From NCBI GenBank assembly GCA_032717465.1, contig CM064713.1, forward strand, positions 14,394,203-14,458,202: a stretch of DNA of 64,000 nucleotides, in the 5' to 3' direction. Under the pieces are notes generated by a model. That model was not told the origin of the DNA. It saw only the letters and a list, made by a program, of their open reading frames with translations, and made no database searches. Positions 32,115 to 44,886 of this stretch are shown here, one piece after another. Source of the DNA: Coenobita brevimanus (taxonomy: Eukaryota > Arthropoda > Malacostraca > Decapoda > Coenobitidae). The translations under genes and the position numbers were made by a program. Within the stretch, counting starts at the first letter, position 1, and each line of letters opens with the position of its first letter.

Positions 32115-32345
32115 GGTGTAGTGAGAGTGGCATCCATCCATCCATCATCCAACCCATTTTTTGACTCTTCAGGAGTGTAAGGGCCTGGGGCTAGGCAACT
32201 TATCCTTGACATTAAGCACAAGAGCGACCAGTTGCTCTTCCCTGAGTGGGATTTTGTGGGTAAGAAACCCCAACCACCCCTCAGATGTAAGCACTTAAGG
32301 GCCACATCCAACTGGAGTACCTTAACCCACTAGAGCACCAGGCAT
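32115..32345 (-). mobile_element. tRNA-derived SINE
   Basis: On the minus strand the head reads GGTGCTCTAGTGGGTTAAGG, resembling a tRNA A-box region, and the body contains AGAGCAACTGGTCGCTCTTG and TTGCCTAGCCCCAGGCCC. The tail is (GGAT)n. The tail part recurs near 22820-22895. Confidence 0.55.
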
Positions 32346-33745
32346 CATAAAGAAGAGAGAGAGAGACCAATAGTTGGTTTGGACCGAAGCATGTACATGC
32401 CAATACTGTTCTGATAACAGGATGTTGTTAGAGACTGAAGTGTTTTCTAGATCTGCTGTAATCATCCTCATGAATTTGGCTTTTTTTTTTTTTTTTTTTT
32501 TACAAATAGACTCGTTGTCCCAAGTATGATGAGCCAGAAGAGAGATCAGGCTCATGCTCTGACCATCCTGTTGTGTGTACAAAATGAGAAACCAGGGCTT
32601 TGTTCACCCCCGCTGATCATGATAACTTTGCTGGCATATCAGCGAAGTGGTGCTTGTTAGGCCAGGGTGAGCAGCAGTGATTACTCCCGTCACACCATCT
32701 GCTGTGGAAACAAAATCAATCAAAATACTGGAAACTATGTTTGGTGCTGGCTGACAGTGACTGCTGAATTATAGTAAATGACATCATGGACTCTGTTATT
32801 TACCTAAGACTACCTCCTACAGAACTTCAGTCATGTCTGAAAAATACTGTGAAATTCTAGTTTTTAGCCTGTACTTGGTGTTGACAATAACCTTGTTTTT
32901 CTTATATTTTTTGCTAATAGCCTATAGTGCTTTCATTCTACGGTAAATTTATCACAGATGAAACAAAATAACACCAAGAGAATGTAACTACACCCAAGAT
33001 TCAGCAGTGGTGAATGAATTTCCATTTGTGACGAAAGTTTGTTTATGTTATGAAGGCTGCATTGTCTTGGTATCTTTTCACATCCCAGCATGATTGTTGG
33101 TATGTGGACTGATATTGGAACAACAATGATTGCCAAACAGAAGGCAAGTAGTGCACTTACCATTGATGATGATAGCTTGCTAGGGTAATGTGAATGCAGC
33201 CCAGGACAGGATGTGGATGATTAAAAGAAGCAAGCATAAACTATACTAATAATATTGTTTGCATAACACCGCATTTAAATTATCATATATTATTTGTAAT
33301 TTATTGGAAGTAAGAAGTTAGTTGTTTACTCTCAAATCTTGTTAGCTACAGTAGTAACCGATCTTCAGGTCCAAACAACTTGTTGTTGTTGTTGCCCTAG
33401 ACTCATCTGAATGTGATTGTGGTGAACTAGACTGAAGTTGCCTTTGTCTTGCAGTCTGTCATCCTCTTGTCAGGGGATAGGAAGAGAGTCAAGGGACATT
33501 TGTTCAACCCATATTAGTGCCAGCACATGAAGGCATATCTCTCAGCAGCCTGAAGGGGCACTATATATGGGAATGGCTGATGATGTCTTCCCCAGATTTA
33601 TACCACTAGCTTAGACACTGGTAAGGACTAAGATGTATGGCACCTAAGACATGTTTTCTCCTCAGAAATATATAATCAGTCTAGTGCAGATATGATATTG
33701 GAGTAATTATACCAGCAGTTGTAAGGTTGTTTTGGGAGATACAAC
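32346..33745. other. Anonymous sequence with GA and T microsatellites
   Basis: GA run at 32353-32370, T-run at 32481-32500. No gene supported in the remaining ~1.3 kb. Confidence 0.45.
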
Positions 33746-33837
33746 ACTTTCATCCCCTTAGTCTCTATCCTTACACCTGAAGAGACTGCAAGTCAGGCCA
33801 TTACTTCTCCCAAGTAAAGTTTGACCCAATCAAGCTG

Positions 33838-33879
<42 letters not shown>

Positions 33880-36236
33880 CTGAACAGTTCATTAAACTTG
33901 TTACCAAATCATGCTGTGAGATTGCCTTCATGTTTTGCATATTACTATTTTTCATATAAGCGCAATACTGTAGCTAATGTGTTGAAGTAGTATGGGTGTA
34001 TGTAATGTATGAGGAAAGAAGTGTTAACAAAGAGTGTAAAAAGGTGAAGTTAAAGGAAGACTGAGGAGAGGAAAACAAGAATGTGGTGGAGAGTTACCAT
34101 GGAGGAATATTTGAGTGGAGGTGGCATGATGGAATGGTGATGTGTTGTGATAGTCTTTGTGGTATTGGAGGAGTGTATGAGAATGGTATGAAGTGGCATG
34201 ATGGAATGGTGGTGGGTTGTGAGTCTCTTGACAGTAATTTTGTTTAAGCTGTCTCGCATGAACTGTGGGTTCGGCATCTGGCATTAGAAAGAAGGCTAGA
34301 TATCCTTGGTTAACACTGAATGTACAGCAATTCATACATATAAGTCAGGGGTGGGCTCAAAATAGTACATCTTTTTACATAGCTACAACTGGTACAGAAA
34401 CTGTGAATTGGGAGAAACTAGCATATCAGCTTTTTAGGTGGCTAACAGTGGAGAGTTATAGCATAAAAGGCAACATATAAGTGAATTACTGTATGGCATA
34501 ATAAGCTTACTCTTTATACACAGGCCTGTGAAAATCATCCATCTGGTGAACAAGGGACCATTGAGGAAGGCATGTTGCAGATAGGCCAGGACAAGGTGCA
34601 GTTGGAGTGTGGTGTCACTGGGCTAGTTTGTACAGTACTCTACTTTCTTTCCGTTTACTAGTAGGTAAAAGAATTTAATGCCTACAATGTTTTGTTCCTG
34701 TACAGTGCCTAAATTAGGGTTCAATATCTCCTAATCACTGTGGACAAAATCACATTGATGTTGGTTAACTACATCACCCAGACACTTAAAATACCCTTGG
34801 AGTGAACATTGCCACTCATCAGAGCATCCATGTAAGCTAGACTTACCAGTGCAACTTGCATGTCAGCTGCTGGTGAATCTTGTAGTTTATGTTTAGAATG
34901 TGGATTCATAATTTGGGAAAAAATTCTTTCAAGGGGAAATTTGGGCATTCACTGGAGGTTGTGTGTATTGTGATAAAAATGAAAAGGGAAAATTCATTTG
35001 AATGTTTGCACAAAACTAACAGAATCTTCCGTCTGTCCTGTGTTGTGAGTCAGCATCATAAACATGTGTAGTAAGACTTTGTAACACTGAGGAGTTTGTA
35101 ATGGTGCTTGAGCTGTTAGGTATAGTGCCAGTGCCATTACCATCCCTGGCCTCAATTGTGCGGGTGTATTCATGAATAAAAGCTATTAATTGTTTGTGTC
35201 TGCTGTTCAGATTTTGAGTGGGAAATGTCATAAGCAGTTGACTGGGTGAAAATGGCAGGTTTTAGAATAAAATTCTTTCTTTATTAGCACAAAGGGTGTG
35301 GTGCTGTATACCCGAGCACAGCCTAGAATGTGGTAAACTTGTTTACATCGCTCAGCAGGGTAGAGAATTGACAGTGTAAAATCATTGGCAAGGCATATAC
35401 TTCCTTGCCATTGACCTCCTGTGGGATGGTCTTGTGCATTCCAACACAGCCATAAACTGTAGGTGCATAACATTGTTCACTTATATGTTGTGTTGGCATT
35501 TTTTTTTTTTTTTTTTTTTATACATGGGTTTCATAGCTTTTTCTTGTTAGGACATCAGTCACACATCACAGTTTTCTTTTATCATCCTTTAAACTGAGTT
35601 CCTTTTTTTCTGTTTCTTCCATTTACTTGAGGACAGACTGCTTGTCCTTGCTGATGTAGGCCATGTAATATGATGCCTCATTTTTGTTGGTCTCCCCTTC
35701 AGTTAGTTCTTTTCCTTTGTAGTTTGTTATTTGTATTTTCTGATTGTTTTCCATGTGTTTTTACCATGTTTTTCTTGCATCTTACCCATAGAGATGTTAG
35801 TTTTGCTGCTTTCACTCGGGTTTGTGTTTTGCCGTCGGCTTCATATTCCCTACACTGTCTGCTGGGGAAATGGACGCCAGGTGTAGGTTCTCCATGCCTT
35901 CCTTCTCCGTCTCTCATTGCCCACGTAAGTAACTGGCCGAGTCACATCTTCCTGTGTCATCTCCCTGGTGTAGGACTCCTTTGATGTATGGTCTCCAAGA
36001 CACCTTTGTTACTTAGATGAATTCCAACCAACAATGTAAATGATTTCCTGGCTTACAGGAAACCATTTGACTTGTCACTCAGTGTAAAGCCACCTGAAGT
36101 AATAAAATGTGACAGGAAAGATGGGAGAAATAGGAAAAGAGGGCAGGGACAGGAAAAGAGTGATGAGGGCGAAGGAAGAAGTAGGCAGCACTATATCAAG
36201 TGAGTGGATGATGGTTACCCCCACCTACCACCTCCC
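33746..36236 (+). repeat. Segment X1, duplicated at 58636-61309
   Basis: Colinear with X2 from CTCTATCCTTACACCTGA to the start of Y, including TGTTGTGATAGTCTTTGTGG-type internal repeats (34120-34220), CATCACCCAGACACTTAAAA and GTTTTGCCGTCGGC. X1 has a T-run (33839-33878) where X2 has a TA microsatellite. Small frames around 35670-35984 are conserved only as far as the DNA is. No gene supported. Repeat R copy 2 forms its last 220 bp. Confidence 0.92.
36015..36235 (+). repeat. Dispersed hairpin repeat R, copy 2
   Basis: AATGTAAATGATTTCCTGGC, TTACAGGAAACCATTTGACT, TGTAAAGCCACCTGAAG, and the ending ATCAAGTGAGTGGATGATGG, directly followed by the start of Y2. Confidence 0.75.
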
Positions 36237-38450
36237 AGAATAGCAACCGCTTAAAAAGAAGAAAACGCGGCAGGACAGCTGGGCCGCCTGGTGGCGCCAT
36301 GTTTACATCTGGAAAGCTGGATGTGGGAGGTGAGTATTTCAGTTTTTTGGGGTGTCTGGTATAATATTTAGCACTGCTGGTATAGCATATATCGACTATG
36401 AACACTGGTAGATTCTGATGGTAGGGCATTCTATCTTAACTAGAGTCTGTCTTCTATGGAATTTGAAGAAATTTGTGACCATCCAAAGCCGTGGCCTGTG
36501 TGACGAAATAATAATATGGCGTAGGTAGTGGGCTTATCATACAAAATAAGTACCTATAAAATATAGAAGGTACCTGGATACTCACAGAACATTATTGGTA
36601 GCAGTCCAGCATAAAATTATGTACATGTGTTTGGTGCAGCATGATTTTGAAATACGGTTTGGTTGTAGGTGTTGCAGGTATATAATTTTAATTGGTGGAT
36701 GCATTTGAGCCTTACAGATTGAATTGTTTGGCTTATAGCCCGGTAAAAATAGTGTCATTATATTTTTACAGGTATTTGCAGGGCGTCTACTACCAGTTCA
36801 TGTCTGTACGGTCCACTCCCACAGGTTACAAAATATTAGTAAAAACATCTGTATATGATGGACTCATGTAATATGTCTTTCACAGATTTGTCAAGGTGCC
36901 TTGTTTGTAAATTTGGGTTGGCGGGGAGGTAAAACAGAGGCTTGCCAGACAGATCAAATATAATGTGGCTCTAATTCAGTACAATATGAAGTAGACTTGT
37001 AACTACAGGTTAACATGCTGGCATAACACATGAGTTAGATTAATGAGTATGTACCTTCAGCTTGATTTATGTAGTGTTATAGCATATATCTTTTTAATAT
37101 AAGTCCTGTGTCTTAATCTGGCCTGTTTTTCTTCATTCATGGCATATATATTTCTGTAGCGTGTGGCCAACATTTTTGTACTGGGACAGCATATGTCCTT
37201 TACATTTACAAGAATTTAGCACCACATTTCAGTATTCAGCCAGGTTAAACATTTAATAATGGAATATTAAATTTTTGTATTGTTTGTAAAGCAATAATGA
37301 AAGTCTTGGAGTAGATAAATGTCTCTGCTCTGAATTCTTACATTGCCTACTTCATATATAAACTTAGATTTACTTTGGTAACACGTTAAAGTGTTGTCAA
37401 ATAGGATGTAGGCCTCACCCCTGCTGTCTATACACATGGCTACCTTTTTGAAAATACACTTTTAAGTCAACTTATGTTTTTTCAAAAGAAGTGATAACCA
37501 TACCAAAGATATCCCTATTCCTGAAGGTTCTTTTGATATTTACATTTCATAATAAAACCTTTATCTGAATGTTTGGTGTAATATTTTGCTACTAATAGTA
37601 GGGTTGACCCCCACCTCACCCTAATTGTAGCTGAAGAGAGTTCACAGCATCCATATATTGTTTGATTTTGTTATTAAAAGCACCATTAGTAGCCACAGAA
37701 TCTGGTGCTTGAATGTTTTTCCCTTATACTGTAATTATCACCAATCCAGCTGATCAAAGTAAGGCCTGTAGGAGAAGTTAGAGGAAAGTAAATAGTGACG
37801 ATACTAAACTCTGTTTACTTTAACTTGGCGTAAAATTGCCATCTAACCATCTTCAGTGTTGTTCTGTAATAAGAGATTAGCACTAACATAGACTATGGTG
37901 CTAGTCACGAAGAGGTGCTATGGAAAGGATATGGAGTCACAGGCCAGTAGGTTAGTATTGTGGTAGTTGTCATAACTATGCATGATATTTTTCCGTGTCA
38001 ATCAAGGAGGTTGGGTAACTCATTGTGTAAATAGTTCTTTATCCCAGTATTTGAAGAGACTTTTATCAGAACAGTTAATTAAAATATTATAATATGGCTA
38101 GTTTATTTTGCATTTCCTGTGGTGCATTCAAAAGTGCTGTACGAACGCAGATTTGAATTTAAATTTCTACGACCGAAAAAACAATTTCGAAAAGTTTATT
38201 TGACGTTTCTTAAAATCTGATATTAACACTCAGTCTTATTTACAGCTATTACGCTTTTTTTTTTTATTTTTTTTTTTTTATTTTTTTTTTTTTTAAGTGA
38301 AAAGGGTCTGAATGGCACTGGGGTAATTATGGAAGGAAAATAACGAAATATTGGCAGCTCGAAGTATTCATAATATCCACTTCCGGCGTCTCGGGGCTAT
38401 AAAAGGTGAGCACCAGCGTGAGCGAGTCACTCTCCTTAGCGTTGTAAAAG
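36237..38450 (+). repeat. Segment Y2: duplicated upstream/promoter segment of gene B
   Basis: Second copy of Y1 (9884-12360), without the 275-bp MITE but with an extra T-rich run (38256-38295). Similarity is high to about 45 bp past the TATA box and then falls away abruptly in the 5' UTR. No gene supported inside. Confidence 0.9.
38378..38404 (+). promoter_or_regulatory. Gene B core promoter: ETS-like site + TATA box
   Basis: CACTTCCGG (38378-38386) and TATAAAA (38398-38404), spacing 11 bp, followed by GGTGAGCACC. This is the same core as at gene A and is embedded in almost identical flanking DNA (AACGAAATATTGGCAGC, GAAGTATTCATAATATC). Confidence 0.75.
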
Positions 38451-38526
38451 TGGCAAGTCGTATACATTTATCATTGTGTTATTAACCGCTAAGGTGTAGT
38501 TTTATCGGATTTTTCGAGACATCAAA

Positions 38527-39333
38527 ATGTCTTCCTCTGACGTGGAAAAAGGCGGTGGTGACCGCGGTGAAGAGCGGTTTTCTGTCCTAAAATGTTGGAT
38601 TCCCAAACCCTTTTGGCAATGGGTAATTGAACTAGTCTATTTGTCAGTGTTTGTGTGTAATGTTGTTTGTGTTTTTATCCTGGAGTTTAATATTCTTGCC
38701 AGTAATCCCGATGAAGTGATTGGATCCCCGCATGAACTTCACAAACAGGATTGGCTGCGTGGACCTGTCCTGCCTAGACTCAGGATGGAAATTTGGTGTT
38801 ACTTTATCATTGAAATATTGATTGTAATGTTGGGATGTGTGATGAAGTGTTTTTGGAATGTACTTTATCTGTTGCCGGTGATGGTAGTTGGTGTGTTGCT
38901 GAAAATCCTTCCGTATTTTGCCTTGCAGTGGGCAACAAGCTCCCTTTTTTATGTTGAAGTGTTGCTTCCCCACCAGAATGAAGTGGGTGATTTTGGCACG
39001 CTATGGAATGTTAAGGTAACGTATGTGGGTTGGGTGTTTGTGTGGTCTTTTGTTCAGTATGGTGTTTGTATTTTGGTGTTCTGGTCCGTATATCGTTGGC
39101 AGCGGGATGTGGAACGCCTGACAGTGTGCTACGAGATCAGAATGAGGCAGGCAGAAAAGCAGTTTTGGGAAGCTGTGGAGCAGATGGCCGGCACGGAAAG
39201 GTGTGTTATTGAGAAGGAAACTGAGGGAGGCGCGGCTTTAAGGCAAGTAGAACCGGTGGTGGTAACAGGTAACCCATTCCTGACCGTTACCTATGGCAAA
39301 AATGACCACCTCTTTTATGATCACTATCCCTGA
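38527..39333 (+). CDS. Gene B: intronless four-pass membrane protein, 268 aa, paralogue of gene A
   Basis: Family not recognised. Start is the first ATG after the TATA box, in CAAAATG context. Residues 1-29 are polar with no signal peptide. Hydrophobic passes lie at about 31-53, 88-106, 109-130 and 165-188. The first loop (54-87) is charged, and the C-terminal ~80 residues are polar with a helical, Arg/Glu-rich stretch (WQRDVERLTVCYEIRMRQAE) that may be a short coiled coil. Gene A has the same number and order of passes, and the region from TM3 to TM4 aligns weakly (LL.P....VG....W.....WV). Gene B lacks the His/Pro tail and minisatellite of gene A, and has a C-terminal extension instead. Expression should follow the shared promoter. 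No enzyme motif is visible. A four-pass scaffold or channel subunit is conceivable but not shown. Confidence 0.7.
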   Translation: MSSSDVEKGGGDRGEERFSVLKCWIPKPFWQWVIELVYLSVFVCNVVCVFILEFNILASNPDEVIGSPHELHKQDWLRGPVLPRLRMEIWCYFIIEILIVMLGCVMKCFWNVLYLLPVMVVGVLLKILPYFALQWATSSLFYVEVLLPHQNEVGDFGTLWNVKVTYVGWVFVWSFVQYGVCILVFWSVYRWQRDVERLTVCYEIRMRQAEKQFWEAVEQMAGTERCVIEKETEGGAALRQVEPVVVTGNPFLTVTYGKNDHLFYDHYP

Positions 39334-39866
39334 GCGGTTGGTTTTGATTTGAATTGTTTTCTGTTTCACCTTAGTTTCTGACAGGAAATTATTCTTCATT
39401 TTATGGTATACGTTTTGGAGTATTTTTTGCTCTTGCTTTTGTTGCTTGAAGTTCTTTGACAAGGAATTGGGTTGTATGGAATTGGAGACTGAGGAAGAGG
39501 CCCATCCCTGGCTAAACAAAACCCTCAGATTGATGATAATTCCTTACGCGAACCCCCAGGGGTGATGGATTGTGCAGTACTGTAGTAAGGCTGTACAATC
39601 CAGCCAAAGGCCTACCACTTGTATGTTTAGTTTGTGGAAAATTTTTGGATTTTTTTTTTTTTTTTTTTTTTTTTTTCGTGTGTGTTCGACTCTGGGCATA
39701 GGCATCACAGCCTGTTCCCAAGGCCCAGTAGTCCTCCTACATACCATACACCTCTACATGTCACCACTTGGGCGCTAACACCTGCCGTCCATCTTGAATA
39801 CATGCTAGGGCTGCCTCATACAGGACTGGTGTATTGGTATTAGCGGGGGTATTTTTATGACATGTC
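39334..39866. other. Gene B 3' flank with a T-run
   Basis: T-run at 39650-39676. The frames through it are poly-Phe/poly-Lys artefacts. No polyadenylation signal or gene called with confidence. Confidence 0.5.
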
Positions 39867-40198
39867 GGAATTACACCCAACTGACGGCCACTGAGAATAA
39901 TAGGCTCATTACTGAAGTTATTCAGTTCTAAACACCTTTTCTTCCATAACCATCCGTCTCAAATGTTTTGTACGTAATTAAGGAGGGGAGTTGTGCTCTT
40001 ATCTCTGTCTTTTATTGCATCTGCATTAAGATAAACCAACCTAACCTAATTTATCCTAACAAACTAATATTAGCTAACCTAACAACCTAACCAAACCTCA
40101 TTTTGACGGAGATGTGATAGATGTTTATAGAGAAATTGATAAAAACACACACCAAATAGTGAACATAATGCCAGTCGCCGCTAGTTGGGTGTAATTCC
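39867..40198. mobile_element. 332-bp MITE with ~28-bp TIRs
   Basis: GGAATTACACCCAACTGACG at the left, and GGAATTACACCCAACTAGCG read inverted from the right. The interior holds CCTAACCTAA-type words. No target-site duplication could be settled and the superfamily is open. Confidence 0.75.
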
Positions 40199-40494
40199 AA
40201 TATAATACCAGTTTGGTAGGTGATTGTTATATGCTGTGGCGCCCTCAAGTTACATGGTATAATGTTACCACCTATATAGTTCTTCAAGCTACTAAAAGTA
40301 ACAAGGGCATGATATTAAACTCAGATGACGGGTGTTTCTGAAGCGTTTATAGTGTTCCTATTATGTTACAAAGAGTATGACATGCAGAGTAAATCTTCCT
40401 GATCTAAAATGTTAGTTATAATTACAAATACACGGAGACAGGTTTCCCTTAACATAAATGATATTGCTTCTCTCTAAGTTTCACGAAAGAATGT
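40199..40494. other. Anonymous sequence
   Basis: No supported feature between the MITE and LINE C. Confidence 0.4.
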
Positions 40495-43400
40495 TCATTA
40501 TCATTATCATCTGGACTTCCTTTCCACCCTAGGGCAGGGTGAGGACTAGCAGTGTCCATATAGCCAAAGTTTGCCCAGTTCAATGGGCCACGCTTCCATT
40601 CACTCACCATTCAAGCCCACGGAATCCTGGCTCCATCTGATAGGCCAAGAAATTTCACCACGTTCTGTAGCTTCATATATACTTATCCGATAGAGCCAAT
40701 CCGAACGCTGTCACGTTAAAAAGGGGTGTCAAATCCCTGGTCCTGCGCTTCGCACAAAATTTATCCAGCCAGCTCGATCTCTACTCGGTCTTTTAGCCTC
40801 ATCAACTTCCTTACCTCTCCTTCTCACACACGCATCCACCATATCTTTCCACATTCTTGGTCTGCCTCGCCTCCTTCCTTCAGATTCGCTCAGTTTTCAC
40901 CACTGTATTGTCATCCATTCTCTCCACATGACCATACCATCTCTGTACACTGTCTTCGATTCTGGTGTTCACAGACTTTCTCACTCCTCATCTCTCACGA
41001 ATCACATTATTCCGTATCCTATCCGCTCTCTGTACTCCACATACAATTCTCAGCAGTCCCATCGCCACTGCTCTTACTCCAGACTTTTCATTTTCATGCC
41101 ACACCATAGTCTCACCCGTATGTTAAAGTTGGCACTAACACTCCTTCATGTAAGCCTCGCACAGCTGCAGCATTTAAGCCTGTGTTTCTTAACGAGGCCT
41201 TCATGACACCAGCTACTTTCCTTCCTTGTGTCACTGTACTTTCCACTTCTTTGGCACATTTTCCTCTCTTTTCTAACACTGTAGTCAGGTATTTGAACTC
41301 TCTCACCAATTCCAGGCCCTCCATTCACTGAAACATTGCACTGGGAGTCACATTTTCTCTCAGTAACCATCACTTTACTCTTTTCGACATTTGCTTTAAA
41401 GGCACGACGCCCACGGACATCTACAAAACTCTGCACTAGTCTACCAAGGTCTTGTCCGGTATTTGCAAGCAGCACTGCATATACAACAAATTTGAGATAT
41501 TCCATCCATCACCATTCATTACCAATGACATCCCTCACTCCCTTACTCTTGTCTTTACATCTCTCATCATCCCATTCACATATATTTCAAATAACCATGG
41601 GGATATCACACAACCCTGTCGCACACCCACAGTGACTGTGAACCATTCACTTAGATGCCCATGTACCTTTCCACATGCCTCACTACCATCATAAAAACTC
41701 ATCACACCTAGCAGCTTACCATCTACAGCGTACATGTGCAAAACCTTCCAAACTCTTCTCTGTTCACTTTGTCGTATACTTTTTCCTGATCCATAAGTGC
41801 CATAAATACCTTATAGTCTTTCTCGCAAGCCTTCTCCACTGTCTGTCTCACTGCAGATATTTGAGCCACATATCCTCTGCCACACCTAAAGCCACCCTGC
41901 ATCTCGTGCCCAGTCGTGATGCCTCACAAAACATCGAGGTGATTGGAGCGGCAACGATTAGACCTGTGCCCTAGGCCTTCTGGCATCTCTCTTACTTTCT
42001 CAGTAATGTATCTTCCATACACCTTCCCAACAACACTCAACAGACTTATGCCACAATAATTCATGCACTCACTTTGCTCATCTTTATTTTTGTACAGGGG
42101 TACAATCACAGCCTTTTTCCAGTCTACTGGCAGTTTCACTCATCCATGCCTCACATATCTCCAACAAGCACTTCATTCCGCTCTCTGCACTACACGTAAT
42201 CATCTCTGCATACACCTCATCAACCCCAGCTGCTTTCCCATTTTTCAGCCGCTTCACAGCACTCTTCACCTCTGCGAGTGTCACGTTGCCTGGCACTGCA
42301 TTCCTTATCTGTTCACCCCCAAAACCAGTCATGTTTACAGCCGCTGTGCTCTCTCCATTCCCATGCAACAGACTTTCAAAATATTCTTTCCATCTGGTCC
42401 TTACTTCATCCCCATGGGTTAATAATCTACCACCTACATCCTTCACACTTATACATTTCTTTCCACTGTCACTTCTACATTTCCGCACCTCTTTCCAGAA
42501 AAACTTCCTATTTTCAGAGTAATTTGATTTATTTTTCTTCCTAGATCATCATTTACCTCCTCCTTTTTCCTCTTCTGTTTTTTTTACGTGTTTCATGCTC
42601 TCAGTATATTCAGGTCTTATTTCAGCTGAACCCCTGTCCTGTGACCACTCTAGCCACTTCTTCCTCTTTTCCTCCACTGCTGTCTTACCCTCTTCATCCC
42701 ACCATGCCGTACCTTTCTTCTTTGCTGATACTCTTGCCACACCACACACCACTTTAGCATTCCTAACCAAGCAATCCCTATATATACTCCACAAGTTGTC
42801 CAGCTCCATAAATTGCAATTCGCTGATTCCAACTCCTCCCCTACATTGACCCTGTATTCATCTGCCATGTCTTTGACCCTCATCTTCTCGACTTTCAGTC
42901 TCTCCCTGACTGCTCCACTCTCTCCTGGTCCACCTCTCACCTTTCAGCTTGATCTTGCGTACCGCAGTCATATGATCTGACAAACCTCCACAACGTCCTC
43001 TCACGGCCCTCGTATCAGCAACCATTCCCATTATCGATTTTTCTACGAGCATGTAATCAGTCAGGCTCCTTTCAACATGGTCTCCGTTCCCTCTATACCA
43101 TATATATTTATGGGCATCTTTGTGTTTGCAATAACATGTCCTTCAGTCACATCCCATTATCATTCTCTCCTGGTACTTCATTACAACCCATTATATCACT
43201 CACAGGACCAGTGCCTACTCTTCCATTCATATCACCCATTACAATCTCCATATAACTCCTGGGCATCTCCCAGTGCTTCATCCAGCTCATCCCAAAACCT
43301 GCCTCATTCCTGTCATTACACGGTGCGTACTGTACAATCACTGCCACTTTCACCTTCTCAGACTTGAAATGCATACATCTCGCGCTGACACATTTGTAAT

Positions 43401-43735
43401 CTCTCATTCCGCTCTGCCACACCTCATTCATCAACAAAGCAATTCCTTCCTCGCATCTTCCTCAACCATTCATGCCCGACCCCTCACATTTCACACCCTC
43501 CCACTCCTCCATTTCACACCCCTTCATCGTTATTTCACACAATGCCATCACGGTATATCTCGCACTCTTGAACACATTCACCACTTCGACCCTTTTGCTG
43601 TCCTCATTCACACCTCTCACATTTCACATGGCCATGCGAATCTGCCCATTTGGTTGGGGCCCTGGGCAGGTATTGGGCCCCCCGAGGCTCTCCGAAACGA
43701 CTGCCATGATTTAGTGATTTGAAATAGGAAAATCT
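40495..43735 (-). mobile_element. LINE family C, nearly full length, heavily mutated
   Basis: Reads leftward. The endonuclease end (43150-43440) keeps VAVIVQYAPCNDRNEAGF and EIVMGDMNGRVGTG. Then come GTAWWDEEGKTAVEEKRKKW (connector), VKSAVKRLKNGKAAGVDEVY, AVIVPLYKNKDEQSECMNY and VGVRQGCVISPWLFEIYVNG. At the RT catalytic site the 28.5-kb copy has LYVDDAVLLA, but here the sequence reads FVVYAVLLA, so the DD pair is gone. The 3' end is ATGATAATGATAATG (40495-40512). Multiple frameshifts; dead. Confidence 0.88.
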
Positions 43736-43764
43736 GGGAGACACTTAACCCGGCCAGAAGCCCA

Positions 43765-43900
43765 GGTTATATGGTTACCACCCAGCGTAGTAAATGGTTT
43801 CCTGGGTACAGCAAACCATTTGGCTTGTCACTCAATGTAGAGACCATAAGGCATCCCTACACTGAGTGAGTGGATGATGGGCGCCCCCATCTACCACTGT
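43765..43900 (+). repeat. Dispersed hairpin repeat R, copy 3 (short form)
   Basis: TTATATGGTTACCACCCAGC, AAATGGTTTCCTGGGTACAG, TCACTCAATGTAGAGACC, and the ending GAGTGAGTGGATGATGG. It is directly adjacent to the end of LINE C. Confidence 0.75.
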
Positions 43901-44165
43901 TACACAAGGCATATATAATAACCTCAGGTCACGTGTAATTCCAACCGTTGTATCTCAATCCATTAAACCCGTTAATATTCTGTATGGCGTATAGAAGCTA
44001 ATGTGGTAATTATATCTCAAGTCTGACTCTCACTCCCCCCCCCACACACACTCAAAGGGTGTTGTCCAATCTTGCTTAATGACCTGCCTCTTATAGACAT
44101 ACCTTGCCTTTTTATTCACTAACAAAACGAAGCATACAACAGTAACATCATAAGGGCATAAAGCA
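43901..44165. other. Anonymous sequence with a C-run
   Basis: A C-run (44035-44043) and no gene. Confidence 0.4.
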
Positions 44166-44434
44166 GCAAATTGTGTTAGTCACCTTGACAAACGACAATG
44201 ACTGGCCTGCCTTTCTTCCTGTGGTAGAAAAGTACAGTATAGAGGAAAGCAGGTACTTCCAAAATAGCCAAATCTTATCCATATTGAAAACCTTGGCTTT
44301 TTTGTAGCCACCTTCCTATTAATGTCTTCACAAGAGGAAGTGTAGTGACAGGCAGCAGATGCTTTACCATGCAACTGATTGTAGTGAAGCTCATTCTGCT
44401 TGACAAACTGGTCAGCCACCCTCCACTTACACAA
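44166..44434 (-). pseudogene. Tigger/pogo transposase fragment
   Basis: The minus strand reads WRVADQFVKQNELHYNQLHG and KASAACH, resembling the start of the DDE domain of Tigger/Jerky-like transposases. In another frame it reads VFNMDKIWLFWKYLL, then SSILYFSTTGRKAGQSL, which resembles the NxDETGLFWKxLPS block. The catalytic DE pair position reads DK, and at least one frameshift is present. No TIRs could be linked to it. Confidence 0.6.
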
Positions 44435-44814
44435 AACTCTTGGATTGATTGTACCTACATTACTTGTATGAAGTTACCATAAACTTCGTTCTTTTGACAC
44501 AACTGTTGGTGATGTACAACTTTACCATAAACTTCCTTGTTCATGTGACACAACTGTCACTGATGGGCAGATTATGTTCACGTTGGACACAGATATACTT
44601 CATTAAAATATTCTGTCTCTAAATCAACACATCATCCCTCATGTGGCATCTTTCCACACGTTGCAATCCCATCCGAGTTGCAACATCAATCTTGTCACGG
44701 TTCCTTCTCTGTGCAAACTGTGCACTCGTTGACACCACTTGCATGAGCACCATCAGCCCCTAATTGTGTTGCCTAAACAACGTAGCATTTCCTTTATAGT
44801 GTGCTTATTAAGGG

Positions 44815-44886
<72 letters not shown>

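Noticed and set aside
35670..35984. Conserved small protein (also around 60813-61031)
   Set aside because: Conservation extends equally outside the frame because the whole X segment is duplicated; no codon-position bias visible by eye.
38527..39333. Genes A and B and the kinase-like gene as parts of an endogenous large DNA virus
   Set aside because: Intronless genes in duplicated blocks raised the idea, but I found no capsid, polymerase or other viral hallmark gene and the promoter looks like a cellular ETS-TATA core.
39512..39747. Lysine-rich peptide on the minus strand
   Set aside because: Created by a T-run on the plus strand.
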